Below are positions 10,702 to 20,703 of a stretch of 64,000 bases of DNA, piece after piece. The stretch is from Nitrospira sp. CG24D (GTDB lineage Bacteria > Nitrospirota > Nitrospiria > Nitrospirales > Nitrospiraceae): assembly GCA_002869855.2 (NCBI GenBank), contig NEWQ02000023.1:121286-185285 (forward strand). Reading direction: 5' to 3'. Positions within the stretch are counted from its first letter, which is position 1, and every line of letters starts with the position of its first letter. Under the pieces are notes generated by a model. That model searched no databases and was not told the origin of the DNA. It worked only from the letters and a program-made list of their open reading frames with translations. The position numbers and the translations under genes are program-made.

Positions 10702-11076
10702 TCACGCGCGGATCACTTCCAGGCTCACCTGCCGGAAGCCCAGCGAGCGGATGCGATCGACGACCGACACAAACCGCTCCAACCGCGTCACTTTGTCGGC
10801 CCGGACCAAGACCGGTGACTCACGGGGATAGGCGAGGAGCGTGGCATCGAGTTGCGCCTCGGCCACCGGACGATCCGCCACAAACAACTCCCCCTCCGCC
10901 GTCACCGTCACGATGAGCGGCTTGTCCGGCCGGTTGCCGGCTGTCGCCGCTTTCGCCAACTCGACCGGCACCTGCCCGCTCGTCACAAAGGTCGCCGTGG
11001 TCAATACGATCACGAGCAGCACCAGCATCACATCAACCAGCGGGATCACGTTGATGTTGTTGAGTTCACGATCCAT
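10702..11076 (-). CDS. exbD: ExbD/TolR biopolymer transport protein
   Basis: MDRELNNINVIPLVDVMLVLLVIVLTTATF; typical N-terminal TM and periplasmic domain. Confidence 0.9.
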   Translation of the reverse strand: MDRELNNINVIPLVDVMLVLLVIVLTTATFVTSGQVPVELAKAATAGNRPDKPLIVTVTAEGELFVADRPVAEAQLDATLLAYPRESPVLVRADKVTRLERFVSVVDRIRSLGFRQVSLEVIRA

Positions 11077-11354
11077 ACTGCAGCCCCTTTACGAACCGGC
11101 GAAATTGAGCGGATAGACTACGCTCGCTTCTGTGGCTTGTTTCATTTTTCCCGTCGACTTGTTCACCCGAGCACACTCGACAGACGGCATAAACCATCCG
11201 GAAGGGACCGGGGGAGGATGACCATCGCCACCCTGCCCCGGTAAGCCGGGCCGAGAGCTGGGCATGGCTACCGGACCCGGCAGACGAATCACGACGAACC
11301 CACCGCAACATCCTGGTTGACGAAAGACCGGAACGGGCTCCCGGCCCGCCCGTC

Positions 11355-11663
11355 CTACTTGCCCTTCTTCTTTCCTTCAGGCTTCTTCCCCGCCAGCTCG
11401 GCATGCGCGATGGATTCCTCCGCGTGCGTAATCGCTTCCTTGGCATGTTGCAGCGCTTCCTGAGCATGGGCATCGCCGGTTCCCTTGACGGATTCTTCGA
11501 TGTGATGAATCGCGTCTTTCGTATGCGCCACCCCTTCCTTGGCGTGCGTGATCACCTCCTGAACATGATCCTCTCCCTTCCCCGCCAGCGAATCTTCCGA
11601 CAGCATGGTCAACCCCATCATGAAGCATGCGCTGAGCACCATGGCGATTCTCATCTGCATCAT
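11355..11663 (-). CDS. SmbP-like small metal-binding protein (His heptad repeats)
   Basis: Signal peptide plus HAKEGV/HTKDAI/HIEESV/HAQEAL/HAKEAI/HAEESI repeats and KKPEGKKKGK tail. Confidence 0.8.
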   Translation of the reverse strand: MMQMRIAMVLSACFMMGLTMLSEDSLAGKGEDHVQEVITHAKEGVAHTKDAIHHIEESVKGTGDAHAQEALQHAKEAITHAEESIAHAELAGKKPEGKKKGK

Positions 11664-11732
11664 TCTACGGTCCTCCTCAGTTGTGGGTGAACGGGCTTTC
11701 GCGGTGGCACATCCCTCACTCTCCTCTCGGCC

Positions 11733-12905
11733 TCACGGAATCGGCACCTCCTGACTCGTCACATTCGTCTGGCCCTGCGTGGACGAACGGGATGGGGCAC
11801 TGTGCTGAGCGCGAATGGCCGCCGCTCGTAAGGCGAACCGGTTTGCCTCAAGCGATTGTCCGAGGTCGGACAAGAGACCGGCATAGCGGTCCAGAATCAT
11901 CGCCACCATCGGATGATCGCGCCCCAGTGTCTGCTGTTGGATCACCAACGCCCGTTGGTACAAGAGTGTCGCTTCGTCCGCCAGCCCTCGTTCATGCACC
12001 AGCCAGGCCCAGTTCCCCAAAATCGTCCCGGTGAGCGCGGCCTCCGGCCCTGCCGCGGCTTCGCTGACCGCCAGCGCCTCGCGATAGTAGCGATCCGCAT
12101 ATTCGGACAGCCCTTGGGCATGGTACAGATTTGCCAGATTGTTCAGGCAAATCGCCACCGCCGGATGGCGATCGCCGAACCGCGCGCGGCGGAGCGACAG
12201 AGCCTGCCGATACAATGGTTCGGCATACACATAGAACCCCTGCTCTTTATAGAGCGCCGCGAGGTTGTTGAGAATCGGCGCGGGATCGATCGACGCCGAT
12301 TGGTCGGCACCGTCCAAGAGGGCCAGGGCCAGGCGGAACTTCGCTTCCGCCTGCGCGAGGCGGCCTTGTTTGCGGTAGAGCCCGGCCAGATTGTTGTAGC
12401 CGACCGCGAGTTCGGGGTGCCCCGCGCCCAACACCCGTTTACCGATCGCCAGGGAGCGGAGATAATAGGATTCGGCCTGCGCGAGCTCACCCTCTTCCAG
12501 ATAAATTTCCGCGAGATTGTTCAGCGCGGACGACACATCGGCATGCTCGGGGCCCAGCGCCCGTTCCCATCGAGCCAACGCCTGCTCGTAACAGGGTTTC
12601 GCGCGCGCGTACTGCCCTTGCGCGTGATAGACCAGTCCTAACTGGTTGAGAGTCGCGGCGATACGCAGGTCCTCCGGTTCGAATTGTTCGGTCTCATGGC
12701 CCGCCAGCAGAAACAAGCGCTCCGCATCTTCGTACCGGGCCTCGTTCCGCGCGGCGATCCCCGCCTCCGTCAAGGTCTGCCAGGGATCAGACGGACCGGT
12801 TCCGGCCAGAGCCGGCAGGGGCGCGCAGATGAGCAGCGCACTGGCCAGCAGGAGCATGATCTGGCACCTTTTCAACCGACAGACCCGTTGCGGTAACGTG
12901 CTCAT
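11733..12905 (-). CDS. Tetratricopeptide repeat protein
   Basis: Signal peptide and repeated NNLA-LY--QG-Y--AE--Y-RAL TPR/kinesin-light-chain-like units; ATGA overlap with the upstream gene. Confidence 0.9.
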   Translation of the reverse strand: MSTLPQRVCRLKRCQIMLLLASALLICAPLPALAGTGPSDPWQTLTEAGIAARNEARYEDAERLFLLAGHETEQFEPEDLRIAATLNQLGLVYHAQGQYARAKPCYEQALARWERALGPEHADVSSALNNLAEIYLEEGELAQAESYYLRSLAIGKRVLGAGHPELAVGYNNLAGLYRKQGRLAQAEAKFRLALALLDGADQSASIDPAPILNNLAALYKEQGFYVYAEPLYRQALSLRRARFGDRHPAVAICLNNLANLYHAQGLSEYADRYYREALAVSEAAAGPEAALTGTILGNWAWLVHERGLADEATLLYQRALVIQQQTLGRDHPMVAMILDRYAGLLSDLGQSLEANRFALRAAAIRAQHSAPSRSSTQGQTNVTSQEVPIP

Positions 12906-13444
12906 ACCGTCTCCTTTCCTGCGGCGCGGGCCGGCCTCTGCAGTCTCAGGCCAGAACGCAGGCTGGAAGCCGTCGAGTCCCCTTGTGACGCGCCCGCCTC
13001 CGGTCTGCTCGTCATCGAGATCCAGGCTCCGTAGCGAGCTTGCGTCGACGAGGGAGCGGTCACTCCGGCATATTCGCCCATGAAAAACTGTGAGAGGAGC
13101 TGCTCCTGACCTGCGTCTATCGACCAGGTCTCCACCACGAACACCGTGCCGGCCGGAAAGGGTTGATCGTCTCCCAGCGTCGCGGCCTCAGGACAGACAT
13201 AGAACCGAACCCGCTGCTGGCGATTCTGAGCCTCTATCTCGGACTCCACCATGGGCCAGGTTCGGTACCGAACCGGCGTCGGCCATAGGACCGTCCGACC
13301 GTACGGCTGCCCGCACGAGGTCAGCTGGAACGCAACGGCCAACAGCCGCGCCACGACGATCGACCGATCCTCGTGATGGCCGACTGTTCGATGACCAGCG
13401 TGTGCTTTCATGCGTTGTTTGGGAATCGTGTGTGTCACTGACAT
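12902..13444 (-). CDS. Cytochrome P460-like protein lacking CxxCH
   Basis: Shares YRTWP-VESE...FPAGTVFVVETWS...YGAW with the 21078-21626 P460; no heme motif. Confidence 0.6.
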   Translation of the reverse strand: MSVTHTIPKQRMKAHAGHRTVGHHEDRSIVVARLLAVAFQLTSCGQPYGRTVLWPTPVRYRTWPMVESEIEAQNRQQRVRFYVCPEAATLGDDQPFPAGTVFVVETWSIDAGQEQLLSQFFMGEYAGVTAPSSTQARYGAWISMTSRPEAGASQGDSTASSLRSGLRLQRPARAAGKETV

Positions 13445-13520
13445 GCGTCACCTCGTTGCGACCGTTCCATTAAAGACCTGCTCTGTCGGACCAAGACGGA
13501 TAGCATTACCCAGCTGTCGC

Positions 13521-13847
13521 TCAGGGCGTGGTCGGCGCGACGGGCGCGTATCGCACCTCGGCAGCGCGAAGGCCGTTCCCCTCTTCCGTCACTTCGACGA
13601 CCACGCGATCGCCGACCCGGATTGTCCCACTGCTGGTCGCCACGCCGGCGGCGCGGTACCGCGTGTTGCGGTCGAGCTGAATCGTCTCGGTATGTCCGTC
13701 TTTGGTTTGTACGACCAGTTGGCTGGTACTCACGGACGAGACGGCGCCCATCACATGGGCATGGCCTTCGTGCGCCTGGACCGGCCAGGCGCTGCACATC
13801 GGAGGGATCAAGAACGTCATGAAGAGCACGAACCGTATGAGCTTCAT
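13521..13847 (-). CDS. Small periplasmic protein with DUF5666-like fold (HEGHAH)
   Basis: Signal peptide MKLIRFVLFMTFLIPPMCSAWPVQA, then HEGHAHVMGAVSSVSTSQLVVQTKDGHTETIQLDRNTRY...GDRVVVEV. Confidence 0.65.
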   Translation of the reverse strand: MKLIRFVLFMTFLIPPMCSAWPVQAHEGHAHVMGAVSSVSTSQLVVQTKDGHTETIQLDRNTRYRAAGVATSSGTIRVGDRVVVEVTEEGNGLRAAEVRYAPVAPTTP

Positions 13848-14019
13848 CGAGACACCTCGCGTTGCCGTTAGGGCGGGGCGCAGGCCACAGGAGGTGTACC
13901 TGCGCCCCACACTGGTCCGGACAGGAGGCCGCCTGGCCCGGACATGGATGCACGAATAGGACTCAGACCGGCCCAGCATGAGTGGGACGCGCCAGGAGCG
14001 CGACACCCCCCGCTATGTC

Positions 14020-14370
14020 TTATCCGATCGAAAGGATGTGATCTGACGGAGGCCCGCGGGAGTGCAGGACTGACAAGGAGGAGGAGGCAGGTGAATCGGA
14101 CGACGCCACGACAAGCAGAACGACGAACCCGCTCGATGCCATCGGAAATGCGATGGACACGACGGCATCGGAGGTGGCCTGACAGGCCCAGGCGCAGAGG
14201 GCGTTGTGGGGAGCGGCTTCGGATGAACCATGATGCCCGTGGCCGCCGGATAGACTGGCATGCCCGAACAGGCAGACAGCCGCCAACACAATGAGCGCCG
14301 CGTAGCTCAGCGCAACCAGCACGGCTGGCAGGGCAATGGTCTGCCGGGTGAATCGTGGGTGATACATCAT
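14020..14370 (-). CDS. Small membrane protein of the CAWACQ/RAPP family (copy 2)
   Basis: HASLSGGHGHHGSSEAAPHNALCAWACQA ... LHSRGPPSDH. Confidence 0.75.
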   Translation of the reverse strand: MMYHPRFTRQTIALPAVLVALSYAALIVLAAVCLFGHASLSGGHGHHGSSEAAPHNALCAWACQATSDAVVSIAFPMASSGFVVLLVVASSDSPASSSLSVLHSRGPPSDHILSIG

Positions 14371-14451
14371 CGTTTCACTGTCACGTTTGCCTGATGGCCG
14401 TCTCTTTATGGAATGAGAACAGCCGGTCGCCGCATACCGCGCAAGATTCTC

Positions 14452-15069
14452 TTATGGCTTGGGGCTCTCTTTTTGCTTGATGCACTCGACTTCCAGCGTG
14501 ATCTCCACCTCGTCGCCGACGGCGAGTCCGCCGTTGTCCAAGAGCTTGTTCCAAACCATGCCGAAGTCTTTGCGATTGATTTTGCCCGTCGCCGAAAACC
14601 CGGCGCGAGTCATGCCGTAGAGATCCTTCGCCTGGATACCGTTGAGCATCCCGGTCAGCGCGATCTCTTTCGTCACGCCCAGGAGGGTGAGGTTGCCCTT
14701 GGCGACATAGCGGTCGCCGTCCTTGGCATAGGACGTCATGCGGTACGTCATCGCCTGGTATTTCTCGACATTGAAAAAGTCCGGGCTCTTCAAATGAATA
14801 TCGCGCTTCTCATGGTTCGTCGTCACCGAGGCCGTCTTGATGTCGGCTTCGATAGCCTTGACGGTCTTGGCCTCCGGGTCCATCTCGATGAAACCGGTAT
14901 AGTCCATAAACCGTCCCGTGGTCTTCGACACCACCATGTGCGCCACCTTGAACCCGACGATCGTATGATCCGGGTCGACGTTGTACCGCTCCGTTGCCGC
15001 CTGGAGCGGCGCCGAGGCGAGAAGACCGGCGGCCATCAATAGGAGCACCACCCGCTGTCGTATGCGCAT
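14452..15069 (-). CDS. YceI family periplasmic protein
   Basis: YNVDPDHTIVGFKVAHMVVSKTTGRFMDYTGFIEMDPEAK ... VGDEVEITLEVE. Confidence 0.93.
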   Translation of the reverse strand: MRIRQRVVLLLMAAGLLASAPLQAATERYNVDPDHTIVGFKVAHMVVSKTTGRFMDYTGFIEMDPEAKTVKAIEADIKTASVTTNHEKRDIHLKSPDFFNVEKYQAMTYRMTSYAKDGDRYVAKGNLTLLGVTKEIALTGMLNGIQAKDLYGMTRAGFSATGKINRKDFGMVWNKLLDNGGLAVGDEVEITLEVECIKQKESPKP

Positions 15070-15132
15070 ACTGTTCTCCTCTTCAAAAGGAATCACGACG
15101 CTGTCGATGGTCTACTCCTCAGCAAGACGACT

Positions 15133-15161
15133 GTCTAGCGATGCCTGCCGACCGGCGCTAC
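15133..15161 (-). promoter_or_regulatory. Bipartite promoter-like motif upstream of yceI
   Basis: Plus strand GTCTAG-CGATGCCTGCCGACCGG-CGCTAC(AC). Confidence 0.6.
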
Positions 15162-15206
15162 ACAATTTCTCAAGCCGCCTCCACTACCTGTGCGGAGGGA
15201 TGCCGG

Positions 15207-15632
15207 TCACGATCCCTGTCGCGCCTGGTGCATCGTCAGCAGCTCCGCTACGCGGCGGCGGAGCACGTTGTTCATGACGACGCAGGGGATCGCGACGAGG
15301 AGCCCGACCGCCGTCGCCTTCAACGCCAGACTCAGCCCGATCATGATGGTGGCGACCGCCATCGCCCCGGACGTGCCCATGGTATGGAAGGTGAGCATGA
15401 TGCCGAGCACCGTGCCGAGCAGCCCGATATAGGGCGCATTCGCGGCGATCGTCCCGATCACGACCAAATGTTTCGTGAGCGCAATCTCCAACATGTCGCG
15501 ACTCTGATACTCGGCAGGATTGATGCGCTGATAAAACTTCCATCGCTCGATCGCTACGCCGCACGCCGCCAGACCCAGCGCCAGCAACAGTCCGATCACC
15601 CCGTAATCCACAATCTCCTTCAATGCATCCAT
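15207..15632 (-). CDS. exbB: ExbB/TolQ/MotA-type proton channel
   Basis: NAPYIGLLGTVLGIMLTFHTMG...ALKATAVGLLVAIPCVVMNN. Confidence 0.9.
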   Translation of the reverse strand: MDALKEIVDYGVIGLLLALGLAACGVAIERWKFYQRINPAEYQSRDMLEIALTKHLVVIGTIAANAPYIGLLGTVLGIMLTFHTMGTSGAMAVATIMIGLSLALKATAVGLLVAIPCVVMNNVLRRRVAELLTMHQARQGS

Positions 15633-17095
15633 GGCTCGCCCTTCTCCACCGCAAGGATGTGGCCCTGCTTCATTCGCAAATCGATCTGAGTGACCGCTTC
15701 GAATCGTTCGAGCGGATTGTCTCTCAGGACCAGGAAGCTCGCCTCATAACCCTCCTGCAATCTCCCGATGCGTCGCTCTGGGAAGATGGCCTGTGGCGTC
15801 TGCTCGCACCAAATATTCAACAAGGTCAGCTTGTCGAAGATCCCGAGTTCGTGCAGATGCAGCGCTTCGGCCAGCGACGTCTCGGCATGGTCGCTGCCGA
15901 TCGCGAGTTTGACGGCGTGGCGATGAAGCAAGCCGATATTGTGACGCTGCACGGCTTTCGCCCGCTGCCACAACGTGGAGTCCATCGAAAGCGCATGACC
16001 GCCCTGGCTATGAGTTCCATGCGCATCGTGGTGCGGCGCATGCTGTCCGTGCCCGCTCTCAGCCGGTTTCATCGCGACCGTGGTCGTCGTCACGATCACT
16101 CCAGCCTTGGCCGCGAGACGCGCGTCCTCTTCGGTCAGCATCATGCGTGAATCCTGGTCGGTCGGCGCCAGAAACCACCCTGGCACATGCGCCATTTCAT
16201 CGACACCCGCCGACAGGGCCAGGCGAAAATCCGCCGCCGTCTCGACATGCGCGGCGACTCGCACCCGCGCCTGATGTGCGCGTGCCACGATCAGCGGAAC
16301 CAGCTCGGAGTCGAGCCCTCTCCGACCGTGCGGTCCGTCTCCGAGCCTCGGGGGCGCCCTGTCTTCAGAATGAACGAGAAAGACTTTGAGAAAGTTTGGC
16401 TTGCCCGCAACAATGCTGCTCCACTTGTTTTGGATATCTTCTTCACGATCGATGACGACATAGCCTCGATTATTGAACCAGCCGGGCGGCACCTCACCGA
16501 TGACAGCCCGATATCGGAACTCCCGCAGCACATGTTCATACAGCGGAACCGGGTGCCCGCCGGCGGAGGTCAAGCCGGCATTCGCAAAGACCACGTCGAT
16601 GCCCTCCGGCCTATTGATGCGCGCTGCAATCTGACCAGTGAATTCCCGAATGCTGTTGGGATTCTTCACGTAAAACACTCCGTCGTGGAGGTAGCGCGCC
16701 ACGACCGCGTCCAGATTCCACGGCCCTTCGACGTTGTGATTGTGGGCTTCGCCGAACGGCGGAACGACGAAGCCGCCCTTCAGATCGATCCGTTCATCCA
16801 CGACGGCGGGTTTGGTTTTCGTCAGTCGGCCGTCGATCGTATAGAACGTGGCATCCTGAAACTCACGCCCATCGAACCATCGCCCGTTGACCAACTCGTA
16901 GTGTTTCGACGGAGACCCGCTAACCGCTTCACCGCCAGACGCCCCCTGCCCAAACGCAACGGGACAAAGCATCAAGATGAGCGCTATCGCGGCTCCCGCT
17001 CCTTTCAGAACTATACCGAGCGCCACAAGCAGGCTATGGCCTCCCTTGCGGCTCGGTCGCATGTCTTTCACACAATCGATTGAACGAGACAACAC
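15620..17095 (-). CDS. Amidohydrolase family protein with His-rich insertion
   Basis: GEAHNHNVEG, AAHVETA, AIGSDHAETS motifs; insertion SGHGQHAPHHDAHGTHSQGGH; 3' end overlaps exbB start. Confidence 0.8.
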   Translation of the reverse strand: MLSRSIDCVKDMRPSRKGGHSLLVALGIVLKGAGAAIALILMLCPVAFGQGASGGEAVSGSPSKHYELVNGRWFDGREFQDATFYTIDGRLTKTKPAVVDERIDLKGGFVVPPFGEAHNHNVEGPWNLDAVVARYLHDGVFYVKNPNSIREFTGQIAARINRPEGIDVVFANAGLTSAGGHPVPLYEHVLREFRYRAVIGEVPPGWFNNRGYVVIDREEDIQNKWSSIVAGKPNFLKVFLVHSEDRAPPRLGDGPHGRRGLDSELVPLIVARAHQARVRVAAHVETAADFRLALSAGVDEMAHVPGWFLAPTDQDSRMMLTEEDARLAAKAGVIVTTTTVAMKPAESGHGQHAPHHDAHGTHSQGGHALSMDSTLWQRAKAVQRHNIGLLHRHAVKLAIGSDHAETSLAEALHLHELGIFDKLTLLNIWCEQTPQAIFPERRIGRLQEGYEASFLVLRDNPLERFEAVTQIDLRMKQGHILAVEKGEPWMH

Positions 17096-17154
17096 GTCCT
17101 CCTATTCCTCTTTCTGTGGCAACGAGCGGCGGGAACCGCCGCCGCTCGCTTCGA

Positions 17155-19410
17155 TCAGAACTTGTATTCGATGCCCCCATAGGCGCTGATGCCTTGCGCA
17201 GGATTGGCGAACCGGTTGAGCGAGTCGTTCACGACGACCGAACCGGCATAGGTTTTATTCGTGAGGTTGCGCCCTTCCGCGTAGAGCGTAAGCCGGTCCG
17301 TGATATTCCAGCCTGACTTCATATTGAGCACGAAATAAGACGGGTTCTTCACCGTATTCAAATAGTCCACATAGTAGCCCGACAGCGACCATTCCACGTT
17401 CGGCGCCACCCACCATTTGTCGGGATGATCGTACCTCAGTTCGAGATTCAGACTGTGTTCCGGCGCGCCCGCCACCGTGTTCCCATCTTTCGCAATGCGC
17501 GTTCCGGCACCGTACACATCGTCCGTGAACTTGAAGCGCGACCAGGTGTAGGCAACTCGCGTTTGGAGACTATCCTCCTTGCCGCCGCTTTGCGCGAACA
17601 AGCCCTTCGTCAGCACCATGGCCCCGCCGGCTTCGACGCCGGTGTGGCGGGTGCCTCCGGCATTCTGAAATGTATCCTGGGTATTGATGACCGACGCCAG
17701 CAATTCTTTCTGCATCTCCAAATCGTAGACCGTCACATCCCAGGAATAGCGTTTGTCCGAAGAGGTCCCGCGATGTCCCAACTCAAACTGCCAGGCGCGT
17801 TGCGCATCGAGATCGAGGAACCCCGTGTTGGCGCTTCCGTTCGCGTTCACCGAGGAGAGCAGCTCGACGTTGAGCGGCGCCTCGTAGGATCGGCTGGCAT
17901 TGAAATACAGCTGCGACGTCGGTGTGGTGCGATAGACGAAGCCAAGCTTCGGATTGAGCGCATCGAAATGCCGCAGCGGCCGTTGCGCCGTGGTCGGCGT
18001 GGACGCGATCGTCGGATCGAAGGGATTGCCCGCCGGCCCATAGTTCTGGATCGTGGCCTCCCGCGAACTATGGTCCCACCGGCCTCCGATGACGAGCGTC
18101 AAATCCTTCGTCGCGTCGAGCGCATCTTCGGCATAGGCTCCGATGTACGTGGACTTGGCGCGATATTCCTGGGCCAGCGCGCCGATGCTTCCGTTGATGT
18201 TCACATGCCTGGTTTGCTTCTGATTGCCGTAGCGCGGTTGGAGGCCGGCCGTAAATGAATGATTCATGCCGAACAACTGATTCGTGTTCACATAACGTAT
18301 TTCGCCGCCCACGTTCTGCGTGCTCTGCCGAAGCGTCTGAAAGATCGGATGATCGACATACTGATTCGACACGTAGGGAATGATCTCGACGAATTGATTG
18401 ACGGCAAATTCATTATGATAGGCAATGCCGAGCCGCTGCTGATTGTAATAGCGCCCCCATTGGCAGGTCTGGTTGTTTGTCACGCAGGCGAAGAAGCCCG
18501 GCACCGCAAAAGGCGTTTGTCCGCCGGCCTGCCTCCGGTTTTGAGACAATTGCTGGTTGGTCAGCGCGCCGGGAATGGCTTCGGACACGACCGATTGGAG
18601 AAAGTACGCGCGAATTTCCTGATGGGTACCCAGTTGCAAACCCACGTTGGCATTGATGCGCTCTCTGGCCTGCTGACTGTGGTCCTGAAAGCCATCCTGC
18701 CGGTTACCGGAGACGCTGATGTAGTAGTCAGCGGTGGCGTTCATGTCACCGATCTTGAAAGGCTCCGTGACTTTTCCGCTGGAGACCTGGCCGCTGACCA
18801 TGCCGAAACTTCCCGCGATGAACCGCATTTGAAGAATCGAGGCGCTATAGCCCGTACGCGGCACAAAGTTGATCGCTCCCCCGATCGTATTAGCCCCATA
18901 CCGCAACGCATTCGCGCCCTTATAGACTTCGATGCGCTCATAGGCCAGCAGATCGATGGACTCGAAGTCGGAGAACCCATCGGCGTCGCCGAAGAAAATG
19001 CCGTTGATGAGAATATTGATACCGCGGTGATGAAAATTATTGCGCAATGAGGTGCCGCGGATTTGAAACTGCCCCTCATCGGCACCGAAGCGGGACTGGA
19101 AACGCACGCCGGGGGCGAACTGCAGTACGTCGTTAAGATTCATCGCACGTGATTCGACGATCTGTTTCTCCTCGATAAGGATATTGCTACCCGGCCGCCG
19201 GGCCATCTCCTTCTTGACCGATTCCACGTTTTCAATCCGTTGGCCTTCAACCTGGATGGGCGCCATCTCCAGCACCGGCGGCTCTTCTCCGGGCGTAACA
19301 GACTCTTGCGCCTTCGATTCCGACCACCCCAATCCCGCGCCCATTACACTAACGACACCAAGAGTCACCACCGACCGGCAGAACTTCAGCCAGCCACATC
19401 GCGTAGCCAT
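17155..19410 (-). CDS. TonB-dependent receptor
   Basis: Plug (NLNDVLQFAPGVRFQSRFGADEGQFQIRGTSLRNNFHHRGINILING), YERIEVYKGANALRYGANTIGGAINFVPRTG, C-terminal GGIEYKF. Confidence 0.92.
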   Translation of the reverse strand: MATRCGWLKFCRSVVTLGVVSVMGAGLGWSESKAQESVTPGEEPPVLEMAPIQVEGQRIENVESVKKEMARRPGSNILIEEKQIVESRAMNLNDVLQFAPGVRFQSRFGADEGQFQIRGTSLRNNFHHRGINILINGIFFGDADGFSDFESIDLLAYERIEVYKGANALRYGANTIGGAINFVPRTGYSASILQMRFIAGSFGMVSGQVSSGKVTEPFKIGDMNATADYYISVSGNRQDGFQDHSQQARERINANVGLQLGTHQEIRAYFLQSVVSEAIPGALTNQQLSQNRRQAGGQTPFAVPGFFACVTNNQTCQWGRYYNQQRLGIAYHNEFAVNQFVEIIPYVSNQYVDHPIFQTLRQSTQNVGGEIRYVNTNQLFGMNHSFTAGLQPRYGNQKQTRHVNINGSIGALAQEYRAKSTYIGAYAEDALDATKDLTLVIGGRWDHSSREATIQNYGPAGNPFDPTIASTPTTAQRPLRHFDALNPKLGFVYRTTPTSQLYFNASRSYEAPLNVELLSSVNANGSANTGFLDLDAQRAWQFELGHRGTSSDKRYSWDVTVYDLEMQKELLASVINTQDTFQNAGGTRHTGVEAGGAMVLTKGLFAQSGGKEDSLQTRVAYTWSRFKFTDDVYGAGTRIAKDGNTVAGAPEHSLNLELRYDHPDKWWVAPNVEWSLSGYYVDYLNTVKNPSYFVLNMKSGWNITDRLTLYAEGRNLTNKTYAGSVVVNDSLNRFANPAQGISAYGGIEYKF

Positions 19411-19453
19411 GATTACATGCTCCTTGGAAGAACGTTGTAGACAGATCGAGGAA

Positions 19454-19774
19454 TTATGCGAGGCCGGCCAGGGGCGGCGCCCGTGAGGAGGCAAGCGGCA
19501 ACAGAACAAGCCGAAACAGAATGCCGATGACAACGGCCAACCCGATGACCAACGAAAAGTACGAGCTCGCAGGAGGCGATGAGATGATCGCCACCGACGA
19601 GAGGTTCTGGCAGTCTCCCCCGCAGAACAGTTCGTGCGTATCGCTTTCGCCGGAACCGTGCTCCAACTCCTGCTGGAGCAACGACTCATGCGAACAGACG
19701 GCGACCTGTCCCGCCAGCAACAAATACAGCAGGCACAACAGCTTCACACCTATCGAAGACACCGTTCTGATCAC
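19454..19774 (-). CDS. Small membrane protein of the CAWACQ/RAPP family (copy 3, divergent)
   Basis: ESLLQQELEHGSGESDTHELFCGGDCQN ... LPLASSRAPPLAGLA; immediately upstream of a TonB receptor. Confidence 0.65.
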   Translation of the reverse strand: MIRTVSSIGVKLLCLLYLLLAGQVAVCSHESLLQQELEHGSGESDTHELFCGGDCQNLSSVAIISSPPASSYFSLVIGLAVVIGILFRLVLLPLASSRAPPLAGLA

Positions 19775-19835
19775 ACTACCGCTTTCATGTCGCGTGGAGA
19801 AAAGGGGGCGAACTGTACGGCGTTCAGGAAAGTCC

Positions 19836-19864
19836 GTCTACCGATCGATGCTCATGGATGCAAC
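19836..19864 (-). promoter_or_regulatory. Bipartite promoter-like motif upstream of copy 3 / TonB receptor
   Basis: Plus strand GTCTAC-CGATCGATGCTCATGGA-TGCAAC(AG). Confidence 0.7.
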
Positions 19865-20010
19865 AGCGGCAGATCTACCTTCATTGAGGCAGGGAGAGGG
19901 AAGCGCGTGGGCATGCGCCCCCCTCTATGCGGGACTCTCTGCGTGGTCAGCGCAGTCCAACCCCATGAGTCCCGCCCATCGTCACGACCGCTTGTCCGCC
20001 TCGGGTCTCT

Positions 20011-20517
20011 TCACATCACCGGCAATCGGCAGATGCCGCAATCCAAGGCATCGCCCGCCACCACTCGGCCGGCCGCATCGTAGGTCGCATAGGCCCATCC
20101 CTCACGCGAACGGCGCCCCAGGCCCTGGCGATCCAGGCTCAACACTTTTTCCATGACAAATACCGATCGCAATTGTCCCCCAGTCACAGGGGCGGACGAG
20201 AAGGTTTCCACCACCAGCGCCGTCCCGACCGGGAACCTGTCCTCGTCGGGCACCGATGCCGCCTTCGGACAGACGGCAAATCTCAGATATCGGGAAACCC
20301 CGGATACATCCACCTCGGACTCGATCAGCGGCCACGTCCGGTAGTGCTTCGGCACGGACAGGCCCTGCACCTGCGCCGGATTCTTCCGCCAACGAGACAC
20401 CGTCAGCGCAATCGCAAGAAGCCGGACGACGACCACGTTGAGCGCGTAATCGCCGGGATCTTTCCGTGTCACGGCGCTGACGAACGCGTCACGGGTCATT
20501 TCGAGACTGCCGAGCAT
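20011..20517 (-). CDS. Cytochrome P460-like protein with CxxC but no heme His (CGICR)
   Basis: HYRTWPLIESEVDVSG...FPVGTALVVETFS...FVMEK...GWAYATYDAAGRVVAGDALDCGICRLPVM. Confidence 0.7.
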   Translation of the reverse strand: MLGSLEMTRDAFVSAVTRKDPGDYALNVVVVRLLAIALTVSRWRKNPAQVQGLSVPKHYRTWPLIESEVDVSGVSRYLRFAVCPKAASVPDEDRFPVGTALVVETFSSAPVTGGQLRSVFVMEKVLSLDRQGLGRRSREGWAYATYDAAGRVVAGDALDCGICRLPVM

Positions 20518-20620
20518 GGATCACCTCATCCTTTCCACGAAGGGCCGTGGGCTTGGGAGGAATTCACCTCCGAGTTCCCGTACAGGCGAGAGCGCACTGC
20601 CTCTTTTGTTCCCCCGAAGG

Positions 20621-20660
20621 GCCCGGGACTCGGAGGGAGGCCATCCCCCGAGTCCCGGGC
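20621..20660. other. Perfect GC-rich hairpin
   Basis: GCCCGGGACTCGG...CCGAGTCCCGGGC, 13-bp perfect stem between the HTH and P460-like genes. Confidence 0.8.
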
Positions 20661-20703
20661 AGGTCTGGAAGAAGGGTGCACAACCGCCAGACCCGTTTCC
20701 GAT

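Noticed and set aside
12902-13050. Possible frameshift hiding a CxxCH in the P460-like gene
   Set aside because: I read the alternative frame (DDEQTGGGRVTRGLDGFQPAFWPE...); it has some resemblance to a P460 tail but no CxxC or CxxCH, so a frameshift is not supported.
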